Part shown: positions 16,722 to 25,479 of the stretch, one piece after another
Layout of the letters: every line of letters begins with the position of its first letter
Position numbering within the stretch: position 1 is the stretch's first letter
Assembly (NCBI RefSeq): GCF_000214355.1
Contig: NC_015577.1
Span: 2,843,389-2,907,388, forward strand
Length of the DNA: 64,000 nucleotides
Reading direction: 5' to 3'
Source of the DNA: Leadbettera azotonutricia ZAS-9
Lineage (GTDB): Bacteria; Spirochaetota; Spirochaetia; Treponematales; Breznakiellaceae
Program-made: the position numbers and the translations under genes
Notes under the pieces: model-generated
The model's database searches: none
What the model was told of the DNA's origin: nothing
What the model saw: only the letters and a program-made list of their open reading frames with translations

Positions 16722-17573
16722 TTACCCCCGCGTTCCCATGTGGGCAGAGTATAATTCCGAGGCGCTTCGGGCAAGAGACTTGTATAAATCGTTGACAACA
16801 GAATCAGAAGATGAATATAAGTAGCTTTCACTTTCTATGATGCCAATTAATGGCTTCATCTGATAGTAGTATTCCACTGCTTGTTGGCTATACCTGTCGT
16901 ATTTTGAAAGGAGGGCATGATAAGAACGCAGTACAGGAAGATATGTGCCATCCGCAAGACGAGCCTTGGCTGTTTGCAATTCATCTTCAACAGTGCGCTC
17001 TATTTCATCCGAGACACATTTTGCAATGGACTGGTATAAGTTTCTAATGACAGAATCAGAGGACAATTTTAAGTAGCTCTCACTTTCTATGATACTGATT
17101 ATGGCCTTCAACTGATGGCAGTTGTCTACCGCTTGTGATTCTCCGATAGTGTATTTTTTAAGAAACTCGTGGTAATAACGCAGCACGGGAAGATAGGTAT
17201 TACCAGCAAGACGGGCCATACCTGTTTTCGATAGTGTTTCAAAGATTTCTTTTATTTGATCGGCAAAAAGGCTCCGGTCAAAGCAGCCCCCCGCATTCTC
17301 CGACAAATGATATAAGAGCGTTCCGTTTTGTCTTGTCTGAGACAGATTTAGTTTGTACCAATTACGTTTTATTTCGTCGTATTCTGAAAACACCGGGGAA
17401 ACAAGCGTACTTGCACCGTTTGCAATTTTCTCTATGACCCCTTGGGTACGTTTCAAGTCGGATACCGTTGAAAATGACGGCGCACAGATAAAATCGTTAT
17501 CCATCCGCCCCACAATGCAGACATCCTGCGTGCAACTAAGATAAATCTCATATGAAAATTCATGTTCTGTCAT
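16722..17573 (-). CDS. Orphan cytoplasmic protein with internal duplication
   Basis: 283 residues, no signal peptide or membrane helix. Residues 120-192 and 204-275 are clear duplicates of each other: ARLAGNTYLPVLRYYHEFL versus ARLADGTYLPVLRSYHALL, and IISIIESESYLKLSSDSV versus LIGIIESESYLYSSSDSV. The N-terminal 115 residues begin with a strand-rich FSYEIYLSCTQDVCIVGRMD. I do not recognise the family. Base composition is more AT-rich than neighbours, suggesting later acquisition. It is convergent with tRNA-Glu and lies upstream (in minus direction after) of no coupled gene; an AGGGA precedes the ATG. Confidence 0.7.
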   Translation of the reverse strand: MTEHEFSYEIYLSCTQDVCIVGRMDNDFICAPSFSTVSDLKRTQGVIEKIANGASTLVSPVFSEYDEIKRNWYKLNLSQTRQNGTLLYHLSENAGGCFDRSLFADQIKEIFETLSKTGMARLAGNTYLPVLRYYHEFLKKYTIGESQAVDNCHQLKAIISIIESESYLKLSSDSVIRNLYQSIAKCVSDEIERTVEDELQTAKARLADGTYLPVLRSYHALLSKYDRYSQQAVEYYYQMKPLIGIIESESYLYSSSDSVVNDLYKSLARSASELYSAHMGTRG

Positions 17574-17642
17574 AAATTCCCTCTCAAATATCCTTGCAGG
17601 GCGGCTGCCCCCATTGGGCGGCTTGTGGCTTTGTCTGCTTAT

Positions 17643-20393
17643 CTACTTCTGATCCAAATTGAACACACCTTCCCACTTGGGGTCGGGGGGAGTTTTTTGG
17701 AACTTCTGGCAGCGGGCCAGGTAGAGCTTGGCGGGGCCGTCAGAGGGGGCAAGGGCAAGGTATTGTTTGAACAGCTTGGCGGCCTTTGCCCAGTCTTTTT
17801 CCTTTTCGAAAATATCAACACCCTCATCGAAGAGTTTAATGCGCTCAAGGAGGTCGGTCCCGGCTTCGCTGGTTAATTCCATCACTTCGTAGAGCCTTAC
17901 CCAGGTGGTAATGCCCACCACCCTGACGCGGTCCAGGCGGCGGAGGACAAACTCATCGCCCAGGTGCTTGCGGGTGTAGCCTGAAATCAAAATGCCCCCG
18001 GTGTTGTATTGCTTGTTCACCCCTTCGAGGCGGGCCGCTAGGTTTACAGAGTTGCCCATTATGGTGTAGTCCATCTTGTTGGGGGTGCCCATGTTACCCA
18101 CGACTATCATGCCCGTATTTATTCCCAAACGGGTAAAAATCAGGGGCTCGTCGACGCTGTTAATAATCTTTTTGGCCAGGAGGGCTTGGGCAACATCGGC
18201 GTTCAAAAGGCCCTTTTCCATCGCCTCTTTGTTGATAAGGACTTCTGCTTTCTTCATTTCCAGGGCGGAGCGTACCGCAAGGCTGGCGTGGTTTTCCATG
18301 TGGAGAGGGGCGCCGAAAAAGGCGATGATGGCGTCGCCCTCGTATTTGTCAATGGTGCCCTGGTTTGCAAGGACAATGTCGCTCATGCGGGTAAGGTAAA
18401 AGTTGAGCAGCTCCACGAGCTTATGCGGGTCGGGCTCCCCGGTCTCGTCTTTGAGGGCCTCAGAAATAGTAGAAAAACTGCGAACGTCGGTAAAGATGGC
18501 GGTCATCTCCAAGCGCTGGCCGCCGAGTTGGAGACGGGAAGGGTCGGCGACAATCTGGTCGATAACCGCAGGGGCAAGGTAGCGGGAAAAGGCGGAGCGG
18601 ATAAACACCTTCTCCTTTTCGGTGCCCGCAAAGGCAATGGTCTCCCGCACGATGAGGGCGGCCGCCATAGCCAGTGCCGGCCCCAGGGGACCCAGGAATA
18701 AGCCCTTGGCATAAAAAAGCGCAAACGTAATAAGCAGGGTAAGCGCAATACTACTAATGCCCAGCAGTATGCGGAGCAGGGGCTTCCTCCCGGAAATACC
18801 CACAATGACCAGGGGCACAAGGAGGAAAGCAAGAATAACGCTCCACCAGGGCGGCAGGATCTGCATGAAAGATCCTGATAAAATAGTGTCCAACAGCACC
18901 CCGTGGGTGCCCACGTTGACGTATTCCCCATGGAAGGGGTTTACCCCGATATCGGTGGTGCCCGTATCCACACGTCCGATAATGCACATCTTGCCGTCAA
19001 GGGCGCCTTCAAGGTACGCCTGCTGCTCCCTGGTGGAGTGCAACTCGGTATCAAGGTATTCGAGGAGGGTGTTGCAGTATTCGGCCTCGCCCATAATGGC
19101 TTCGAGGTCGGCGGCGCTGTTCACGGTTTCTTCAAGGTAGGCAAAAGCCCGGGTGGTAAAAACGCCCAGAGCTTCAAAGCCCTGGTTGCGGAGGGCGATG
19201 TAGCGGCCGAACTCCGCGTCGGAAGTCTCCGCCAGGGCGGCGTCCTTTGCCAACTCTGCCTCTTCAAAGAGGGCGCGGAGGGAGACCGCCCCTTCTGCAA
19301 TAAAGGGGAAGGCCCCTTTGTCGATAAAGGCAAGGGCGCCAAGGTACTGTTCGATGTGACGCTGGTATTCTTCGAGGATGGTAAGGCGGACAAAGGATAC
19401 GTGCTCGTAGCTTTTGGCATAGGTTTCCCGGGGCCAGTCCAGGAGCATGGCGCCGTTCTTATCCAGGGGGATGACGGTATCGCCGCCGCTGCCTTTTATA
19501 ACCAGACGCCCCTTGCCCACTTCGATATCGGGCCTGCCCAGCATATCCACCAGAGGCGCAAAGGCAAGCTGCAAGTACCAGCGGCCCTTCACCTTCCGGG
19601 CAAGGTAGAGCCGCCGCCTGATTCCGTCGCTGTCTATGGCGACATTGGTAAAGCCTGCGCCCTTCACGGCTTCCATAAAGAGGGGCAAGGCAGGGAGGAT
19701 ATCGACGGCGCTGCCGCCGCCAACGCCCGCAGGGTCGGCAATGGGATACGAAAAGCGCTCCTCCGCCAGAGCAAGCCGCTGGGCCTGCTCCCCCTCAAGG
19801 GCAAACTGTTCCTGGAGGTTCAAGGTGCCCCAGACCTTCCCCAACAGGGCAGAAGCCTCTGCAAGGTGGAGGTCGTTGTCACGGGTAATCTGCATGGTTT
19901 CGCGGTACAGGGTGTCGCGGCCTTCCTGCACCATGAGGGTGACATCGTCGATGTAGCGGGAAGCCTCTGCCGCCCCTATCTGCCCTGCGCTGATGGCTTC
20001 GAGGATTTCCGCCATGCCGGAGCCCACTTCGGAAAAGCGGCGGTCGTAATCGGCGGCAAGGCCCTGCTGAAGGTAGAGCTCGTCAACCTGGGTGGGACTT
20101 TTGTCGATGAACTCGATATCGAAGATAGCCGCCTGGATGCCGTACTCCTTGAGCCGCACCAACCCGTCGGCAATGACCGACCGGGGCCAGGGGAACACCC
20201 CCACCTGGGCAATGGCCTGGTCGTCTATGTCGAGAAAAGCAACGTTTTGTATCCGCTGCCGCGGGGGCCTAAAGCCCAGGTACACATCGTAGATTTTGCT
20301 CTCTGCCGCGGCAAAGAAGGGCGCAAGGTAGAGGAGCGAAAAAAGCGCCGCCGCCCCGAAGGCGGTCAGGATTGATAATTTACGAATCGTCAT
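17643..20393 (-). CDS. CHASE2-domain membrane adenylate/guanylate cyclase
   Basis: 916 residues. An N-terminal helix (about 7-28) leads into a large extracytoplasmic CHASE2 sensor (about 30-510; opening motif FLDIDDQAIAQVGVFPWPRS). Three membrane helices follow (about 516-595), then a class III cyclase domain (about 620-840). That domain has the two metal Asp in IFTDVRSFSTISE and YEGDAIIAFFGAP, and the closing NKMDYTIMGNSVNLAARLEG. A roughly 25-residue insert lies between the second Asp motif and GINTGMIVVGNMG. A TPR-like tail (WAKAAKLFKQYLALAPSDGPA) ends the protein. It should make cAMP (or cGMP) in response to an outside signal. An AAAGGA ribosome site precedes the ATG. It lies downstream of the GLUG operon but is separated by a terminator. 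Confidence 0.9.
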   Translation of the reverse strand: MTIRKLSILTAFGAAALFSLLYLAPFFAAAESKIYDVYLGFRPPRQRIQNVAFLDIDDQAIAQVGVFPWPRSVIADGLVRLKEYGIQAAIFDIEFIDKSPTQVDELYLQQGLAADYDRRFSEVGSGMAEILEAISAGQIGAAEASRYIDDVTLMVQEGRDTLYRETMQITRDNDLHLAEASALLGKVWGTLNLQEQFALEGEQAQRLALAEERFSYPIADPAGVGGGSAVDILPALPLFMEAVKGAGFTNVAIDSDGIRRRLYLARKVKGRWYLQLAFAPLVDMLGRPDIEVGKGRLVIKGSGGDTVIPLDKNGAMLLDWPRETYAKSYEHVSFVRLTILEEYQRHIEQYLGALAFIDKGAFPFIAEGAVSLRALFEEAELAKDAALAETSDAEFGRYIALRNQGFEALGVFTTRAFAYLEETVNSAADLEAIMGEAEYCNTLLEYLDTELHSTREQQAYLEGALDGKMCIIGRVDTGTTDIGVNPFHGEYVNVGTHGVLLDTILSGSFMQILPPWWSVILAFLLVPLVIVGISGRKPLLRILLGISSIALTLLITFALFYAKGLFLGPLGPALAMAAALIVRETIAFAGTEKEKVFIRSAFSRYLAPAVIDQIVADPSRLQLGGQRLEMTAIFTDVRSFSTISEALKDETGEPDPHKLVELLNFYLTRMSDIVLANQGTIDKYEGDAIIAFFGAPLHMENHASLAVRSALEMKKAEVLINKEAMEKGLLNADVAQALLAKKIINSVDEPLIFTRLGINTGMIVVGNMGTPNKMDYTIMGNSVNLAARLEGVNKQYNTGGILISGYTRKHLGDEFVLRRLDRVRVVGITTWVRLYEVMELTSEAGTDLLERIKLFDEGVDIFEKEKDWAKAAKLFKQYLALAPSDGPAKLYLARCQKFQKTPPDPKWEGVFNLDQK

Positions 20394-20521
20394 GGCGCTT
20401 ATCCTTTAGAACGTGCAGCATTGGTAAAACACATCCTTTGGCTTTCCTTTGCGGCCTATTCAATACGGTAGGCACTGCGGACATCTTCTCCATCGAAAAG
20501 GCTCCGGGGGAGTCGAAAACG

Positions 20522-20556
20522 ACGGAAGCCGCCCCTTGGAGGGTGCGGCTTTCCGT
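20522..20556 (-). terminator. Terminator after the FecR/GLUG operon
   Basis: ACGGAAGCCGC (20522-20532) pairs with GCGGCTTTCCGT (20545-20556) with one bulged base. On the minus strand the stem is followed shortly by CGTTTTCG. It lies 10 bases past the GLUG lipoprotein stop and would separate that operon from the cyclase. Confidence 0.55.
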
Positions 20557-20566
20557 AGTGCTGGTG

Positions 20567-22492
20567 TTAATTATTCCAGTCAAACCCCACGCCAAAGCCG
20601 CCGGCGGCTGCTTCGGTGTCGGTGCGGGGTACGGTTTCCCAGGAAAGTACCGGGTAGTGGTAACCGGAGGCTTCGAGCCACTTCCAGATGCCGTTGGGGG
20701 TGGTAAAGTCCCAGCTAAGGCCGCCGTTGAGACTAACAAGGCCAGCAACGGAGTCCACGGGTTTTCGGTCGAAGTAGGTAAGCTGGTTCACCGCGCGCTG
20801 GAAGTCGGCGCGGGCAAGGTTGGTGTTATTATCATATTGGGGGTTGTCGGAATAGGCGGTATAGCCGTTGCTCTGCATATAGGTGGTATAACTGCTAACA
20901 TTGCCAGTACCGGGATTTGTGTTCGCCGGGATAAAGCCGATATCAGGGGTGGCAAAGTTGAAATTGCCGGGTCTGTTGCCAGTGCCGATGGCGGCTACAT
21001 ACGAGGGATTGTCTGCGTCGGTATTCTCGGCCTTTATGCTGGTTTGCAGGGCCACCGAGTGGTCAGCAATGCCAAAGCCAATGCCAACGCCTTTCCCGAA
21101 AATACCGCCGGCATGGGCGCTGTCGTCGCCAGTGGTCATATTACCCGTTGCCTTGGCGGCAACCGTGCCCAGGGCGTAGGCGTTGGTAATGACATCGCCG
21201 GGATAGCCTGCAATGCCCCCGGCATAGGCTTGCTTTCCGCCCAGGACGCTGACCTTTGCGTAGGCATAGACATCCTCAATTTTAACTTTGCCGGACCCCA
21301 GGATGCCCCCGGCATAGGCGTTCTCGGTTGTGGTTTGGGCTGCCGTTTCAGCTGCCACAGTGCCCAGGGCAAAGCTGCTGCGGATAGCGGCGTCGCCTGT
21401 TACCGTGGCTGTGCTCGTGCCCACAATGCCCCCGACATTCACATCGGCATTCGATGAACCAGTGTGTCCGGCAGCCTTCCCTTTAATAATACCTGTAAAG
21501 GAACTGTTAGTGATGCTGCCTTTAACCAGTTTCCCTGCTATCCCGCCGACATTTATACCGCCGGTTTCCCTGGTCCTTACCACATTGAAGGCTGCATTGG
21601 CACCAGAAACAGACACATGGACGTTCTCTATGGTTGCGCCGTTGATAGTCCCCGCAAGGCCGCCTATATTATAGGTGATGTCGAAGACTAGCGGGTTAGA
21701 TTCGGTGCTCGCGGGAATGGCATAGACCACGTTGAGGTTTTTGACCGTCCCATTCAGCAGGTAGCCAAAGAGCCCCAGGTGGGCGGTCATATCTCCTAGA
21801 CCCTCACGGAAACTGGTAATGGTGATGGTGTGCCCCTGCCCGTCAAAGGTTGCGTCAAAGGGGTTTGCGGCAATGGAAAGGTCGTCCATAGCAAGCACAA
21901 GGGGGGGGCCAAGGGGGATCAATTCGCTTACCGTAATATCCCGTTCCAGGTAGAAGGTAATGCCAGAATCTGTAGGAAGGGCGTTCGAGGCATCAGTTAA
22001 ATAAGCTGTATATGAAAGCCGCTGCAGTTCCGCCGCATTGTGGATGTAGAACACCGACTGGGCCGCTTCGTAGGTGGGGTCTACGGTCATGGTAAAGGTC
22101 TTGTTGATGGTCTGGCCTGCCAGAATGGTAACTGTAATGGGGGCGCCTGTGCCGACTAGCGTATTATCGGTCTTAGTATAGGCGGCGGCGGTAATCGTCC
22201 AATCGCCTGCTTCCAGTTGAAAGGTTTGGGTGGGTTCGTTCAGCGGCAGGGTGTAGGTTCCTGAAGGGCCTGAAAAGGTAAGCCGATACGTAAGGCCGCT
22301 TGCGATAAACGCATCCGACAGAGTAGACCGCCCTGAAGCGCCGCCAAGGGTTATGGTAATAGCGCCCTTGCCTGCTTCAAGGCCGCTCGACTTCCCGCTC
22401 TCCGGGTTGGAAAGCAGGGTACATGAACTTGCCCATAGGGCAGCCGCTAACAGTATTACTGTTAATTTGATTGCATGAGACATCTTCTTCAT
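20567..22492 (-). CDS. GLUG-repeat surface lipoprotein
   Basis: 641 residues from the ATG at 22492, which has AAGGAG 8 bases upstream (an in-frame ATG 15 bases earlier would overlap that site). Lipobox WASSC near residue 24. After a strand-rich region (about 40-150, YRLTFSGPSGTYTLPLNEPT) comes an array of GLUG-type beta-helix repeats (about 250-480): GG-I/L-AG or VG followed by a ..I..SS..G pattern, e.g. VGGIAGKLVKGSITNSSFTG and YAGGILGSGKVKIEDVYAYA. Such repeats occur in secreted and surface adhesin-like proteins. The C-terminus is GFGVGFDWNN, echoing the FecR protein upstream. Last gene of the four-gene operon. Confidence 0.8.
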   Translation of the reverse strand: MKKMSHAIKLTVILLAAALWASSCTLLSNPESGKSSGLEAGKGAITITLGGASGRSTLSDAFIASGLTYRLTFSGPSGTYTLPLNEPTQTFQLEAGDWTITAAAYTKTDNTLVGTGAPITVTILAGQTINKTFTMTVDPTYEAAQSVFYIHNAAELQRLSYTAYLTDASNALPTDSGITFYLERDITVSELIPLGPPLVLAMDDLSIAANPFDATFDGQGHTITITSFREGLGDMTAHLGLFGYLLNGTVKNLNVVYAIPASTESNPLVFDITYNIGGLAGTINGATIENVHVSVSGANAAFNVVRTRETGGINVGGIAGKLVKGSITNSSFTGIIKGKAAGHTGSSNADVNVGGIVGTSTATVTGDAAIRSSFALGTVAAETAAQTTTENAYAGGILGSGKVKIEDVYAYAKVSVLGGKQAYAGGIAGYPGDVITNAYALGTVAAKATGNMTTGDDSAHAGGIFGKGVGIGFGIADHSVALQTSIKAENTDADNPSYVAAIGTGNRPGNFNFATPDIGFIPANTNPGTGNVSSYTTYMQSNGYTAYSDNPQYDNNTNLARADFQRAVNQLTYFDRKPVDSVAGLVSLNGGLSWDFTTPNGIWKWLEASGYHYPVLSWETVPRTDTEAAAGGFGVGFDWNN

Positions 22493-22507
22493 ATTAAACT
22501 CCTTCAT

Positions 22508-23200
22508 TTATTTATTCCCCCAGTCAAAACCGGGTGTAAAAATTGCTTCGCCAAGTATCACCTGGGGCGCCGAAGCTGCGGCTGCTCCTGTTCCCTCTGC
22601 ATCTACCCCTATAGGCATCGAGGGGGCAAGGTCTTCCCTCATGGCTGCGGCGGGGCTTTGGGTGCGGCCGGTGTCGGGGTTTGCGGCAGCGGCTTTACCG
22701 GCGGCAACGTAGACGGAGATGCGGTCGCGGCCGGCTATGGCGACCGTGCCCTCGTCGACGCGTAAGTTTACGCCGTCAAAGTCGAAGGAGGTGCCCCGCA
22801 CCGAAGCGGTGGCAGAAGGGCTGCGCACGGTGAAGTCGGTCTTGCCCCCGGCAGGGGGGTTCACGTTTGCACTGACGCGGCCGGTTCGCAGGGTTACGTT
22901 TACCTTTTCTGCGCCTGCGGAAGCCGAAAACTCTGCAAGGCTTAACTGGGTTAAAGGCTGCACGGTCAGGGTAGAGTTGCCGATAGTTACAGCGGCGGTG
23001 CTCTTAAAGCCGGTGGAAATAATGGCATCGGTGCTTACGCTCTGGCCTTGGGCGGCAGGGGTATACGCGGAAGCGCCCTGCTCCTTTACTTCGACCCGTC
23101 CTTTAATTTCTGTGATGATCGCCGTTTGGGCAGAAATCGCCGTAATACTGCACACGAACAGTACTACTGCTAACATCTTTCTTAAGTGCTGTGTTTTCAT
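22508..23200 (-). CDS. Exported FecR-domain protein
   Basis: 230 residues from the ATG at 23200 (GGAGG ribosome site 6 bases upstream). A signal peptide (about 1-25, ending AISAQ) precedes a FecR-type beta domain (about 28-165: KGRVEVKEQG, GQSVSTDAIISTG, LRTGRVSAN, SATASVRGTSFDFD, VDEGTVAI). There is no inner-membrane helix, so this is a periplasmic or surface form, not an anti-sigma regulator. The C-terminal 50 residues are Ala-rich and end IFTPGFDWGNK. It lies 12 bases after the beta-barrel gene and 15 before the GLUG gene. Confidence 0.8.
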   Translation of the reverse strand: MKTQHLRKMLAVVLFVCSITAISAQTAIITEIKGRVEVKEQGASAYTPAAQGQSVSTDAIISTGFKSTAAVTIGNSTLTVQPLTQLSLAEFSASAGAEKVNVTLRTGRVSANVNPPAGGKTDFTVRSPSATASVRGTSFDFDGVNLRVDEGTVAIAGRDRISVYVAAGKAAAANPDTGRTQSPAAAMREDLAPSMPIGVDAEGTGAAAASAPQVILGEAIFTPGFDWGNK

Positions 23201-23212
23201 ATCAACCTCCAT

Positions 23213-24493
23213 TTATAGGGATATAATAAGGGCTAAACTGGTCTTAAACCTGATTTTGGCATCGTCGATAAAGGCGCCGCCCAAACTGGGGAAGAATGCC
23301 CCTGCATTAAGGGTAAACCGTAGATCCGGGTCGGGGGCCCAGATAAGGCAGCCCAGAAGCTCCATGCCCAGGGCGGGGGAATCTTTTGCCGGGTCAAGTT
23401 CCGCATCGCCCGTAAAGGTGCTGGTGTCGGTCCTTAAAAAATATACCGCGGCGGCTTCGGCGCTCAAGGTCTCCTGTATACGGGCGCTATAGGCGCCTTT
23501 AATGCTCACCAGGCTTGCAAGACCGGGCGCGAATATCTGCCCTGCAGAAATGCCGCCGCTTAGAGGCGCAAAGGCCCCAAGGCTTTCGTCCTTATCGCCG
23601 GAGGCATAGATAAGCTCCAGGGCAAAGAGATCTTGCAGGGCGGTGGGCGGCTTCCAGTCAAGTCCGCCCTTCAGGGCATAACTGAAAAGGGGATCGGTAT
23701 CTGCGCCGTCTGCTTTAAGCTCCGAGAGACCCCCCACCAGAGCCAGGGAAAGGCTTACGCTGGGCGCGGCTTCTACGGTGTAGAGGGCTTCGAGGTATTG
23801 AGAATGGAAAGTTCCCGGCATGGCGGGATCGCTTTCGTTCAGGTCGAACTGGGCGATTAAATCGAGGGCAAGGGAAGAGCGGGCGCCTAAACTGGGGAAC
23901 TCTCCGCTCAGGGCGGCGACCAGGCGGCGGGAGCCGAAATAGGTATCCATGTCGTTGTAATCCAGCGGCACTTGAGAGAAGAGTATCTTGTCGCGGTCGG
24001 ACAAAAGGATTTGGGATGTCCCCTTGTACAAGAGCCCCGTATAGTAGACCCCTGCGCCAAGCCGTGCGCCTCCTATGGCAAAGCTCCCGCTTAAACCGTC
24101 AAAGAGGCCGCTTGCAATAAGGCCGGCGCTGTCGCCAAAGGCGTGCCGCCCCAGGGCTAAGGAGACGGTGGAAGACGGGCGGTAGGTAAACTCGGTGCGC
24201 CCCAGTTCCAGAAGCAGGGGCAAATCCCATTCTTCCTTTTCGTAGTCGAGGCTTGCTTTAAGAGAAAGGTAGAGGTTTGCCTTGCTCCCCAAAGGCGCAG
24301 AAAGCCAGGGGGTAAGACTGTTATTAAAAAAGAAGCCCTCCCCTTCGGGGGAGTAATAGCCCGGCTCGGTACTTGCCACTATGCCAAAATCGAAGGCGGC
24401 GGCGTTCCCTGCAAGGAGGATACCAAGGGTAATGCCTAGGGCAAAGCCCAGGGCTTTGCCCTTAGCAGTAATGGCGCTTATGCGTGCTTTCAT
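23213..24493 (-). CDS. Putative outer-membrane beta-barrel protein
   Basis: 426 residues. A signal peptide (about 1-34, ending GNAAA) is followed by a body built of alternating hydrophobic/polar strands with glycine and aromatic girdles (ANLYLSLKASLDYE, FTYRPSSTVSLALGRHAF, LGAGVYYTGLLYKG, FSYALKGGLDWK), ending in the strand IRFKTSLALIISL. This fits an outer-membrane barrel; no named family is recognised. It overlaps the preceding gene by 4 bases (ATGA). Confidence 0.65.
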   Translation of the reverse strand: MKARISAITAKGKALGFALGITLGILLAGNAAAFDFGIVASTEPGYYSPEGEGFFFNNSLTPWLSAPLGSKANLYLSLKASLDYEKEEWDLPLLLELGRTEFTYRPSSTVSLALGRHAFGDSAGLIASGLFDGLSGSFAIGGARLGAGVYYTGLLYKGTSQILLSDRDKILFSQVPLDYNDMDTYFGSRRLVAALSGEFPSLGARSSLALDLIAQFDLNESDPAMPGTFHSQYLEALYTVEAAPSVSLSLALVGGLSELKADGADTDPLFSYALKGGLDWKPPTALQDLFALELIYASGDKDESLGAFAPLSGGISAGQIFAPGLASLVSIKGAYSARIQETLSAEAAAVYFLRTDTSTFTGDAELDPAKDSPALGMELLGCLIWAPDPDLRFTLNAGAFFPSLGGAFIDDAKIRFKTSLALIISL

Positions 24494-24942
24494 GCGTCTG
24501 CCCCCGTGTAGTTCAGCACCCTTCCCAAAATGCGGAGGAGCTGCTCGCCCGAAACCTTCTGGCTCGGGTCGGTCGAACCCTGTATCAGCTTATGGTAGAC
24601 CAGGAAGCGGTTGGCATAGCGGGGGCCGGGGAAGAGGCGGTACCACATGCCGCCTTTTATGTCAAAAGCCCTCATCATAAGGAACGAAAGCCCTCCAAGG
24701 GTTACGGGGGTATTTTCTGCAATGTTACGGGGCAGGAAACTGCGGCTCCGGGCTTCAGCAAAGGCAGCGTCGGCATGGGCGCTTTCGCCCACAATGCCTG
24801 CCCCTTGTAGAACAAAAAGGGTTGCCGACATATAGGTAACTTCAGCAGTGTCCAAAAGCCCTTCCAGCTGCTCTGCCGTCTGGGCAAAGATCCCTGCAGC
24901 CAGAAAAACTGCACAGGCCAATAGGAATGCAAATTTCTTCAT
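24490..24942 (-). CDS. Small exported protein heading the FecR/GLUG operon
   Basis: 150 residues with a clear signal peptide (about 1-20, ending AGIFAQ) and a GGAGG ribosome site. The mature part is helical (AEQLEGLLDTAEVTYMSATL) and has an aromatic segment GGMWYRLFPGPRYANRF. Not recognised. It is coupled by a 4-base overlap to the barrel gene; the operon order suggests an export or assembly set for the GLUG lipoprotein. Confidence 0.7.
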   Translation of the reverse strand: MKKFAFLLACAVFLAAGIFAQTAEQLEGLLDTAEVTYMSATLFVLQGAGIVGESAHADAAFAEARSRSFLPRNIAENTPVTLGGLSFLMMRAFDIKGGMWYRLFPGPRYANRFLVYHKLIQGSTDPSQKVSGEQLLRILGRVLNYTGADA

Positions 24943-25020
24943 GTATCCTCCATAACACTATACTGTACATCTGCGTAATCTTGAAAACACTATCTTTTGT
25001 CCAAATAAACAGCCTATTTT

Positions 25021-25034
25021 TAGCCACATGGCTA
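25021..25034. promoter_or_regulatory. Palindromic operator candidate TAGCCA-CA-TGGCTA
   Basis: A perfect 6-bp dyad with a 2-base centre, flanked by TTTT upstream and TAAAAA downstream, about 80 bases upstream of the 24.9-kb operon. The loop of two bases and lack of a following T-run argue against a terminator. The same dyad occurs at 59827-59840. Confidence 0.4.
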
Positions 25035-25096
25035 TAAAAAGTGTCTGCCCACAAAGTCGGTTACTTTGCGGACAGCCTTGTCTTCATGAGCGATAT

Positions 25097-25462
25097 TCAC
25101 TTCGCCCTGACGTACACCAATTTAATACCGTCAAAATCCCGGACCAGGGTATCGCCGACCAATATAAAAATGTGGGTAAAAGTTTTGTCGTATACTGCGG
25201 TTATGACATTGCCCTTGACGGTGTACGTGGCCTCAATACCTTCGATAATATCTTTTACCAGCGCCTCGCCGTCGGCTTTGAATTCAATGGTCCATAGATC
25301 CGTTTCCTTGGTACCCATTTCGGCGGCGGTAATCTTCTCTCCATTGGGACCTTCCATATAGGTATTGATCCATTTGCCCAGTATCGGGTCGGCGGCGAAA
25401 ACCATTGTTGGCAGCACACAAATTGCCAAAACCATCACTACAAATACTACTCTACGTTTCAT
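25097..25462 (-). CDS. Small exported lipocalin-like protein
   Basis: 121 residues. Signal peptide about 1-23 (ending MVFAA). The mature part begins DPILGKWINTYMEGPNG and runs as short strands (LWTIEFKADGEALVKDI, YTVKGNVITAVYDK), the pattern of small lipocalin-like domains that open with a G-x-W. It lies 17 bases after the 404-residue lipoprotein gene and is last of the 30.6-25.1 kb operon. A related opening, ILGDWDSG, is seen in the first gene of the same operon. Function unknown. Confidence 0.65.
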   Translation of the reverse strand: MKRRVVFVVMVLAICVLPTMVFAADPILGKWINTYMEGPNGEKITAAEMGTKETDLWTIEFKADGEALVKDIIEGIEATYTVKGNVITAVYDKTFTHIFILVGDTLVRDFDGIKLVYVRAK

Positions 25463-25479
25463 ACTCTTTCCTCCTCATA

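Noticed and set aside
18903..20375. 490-codon open frame opposite the CHASE2 cyclase
   Set aside because: Antisense shadow in GC-rich coding DNA; no motif or ribosome site.
25015..25040. Intrinsic terminator at the TAGCCA dyad
   Set aside because: Loop of two bases and no U-run after the stem on either strand; an operator fits better.
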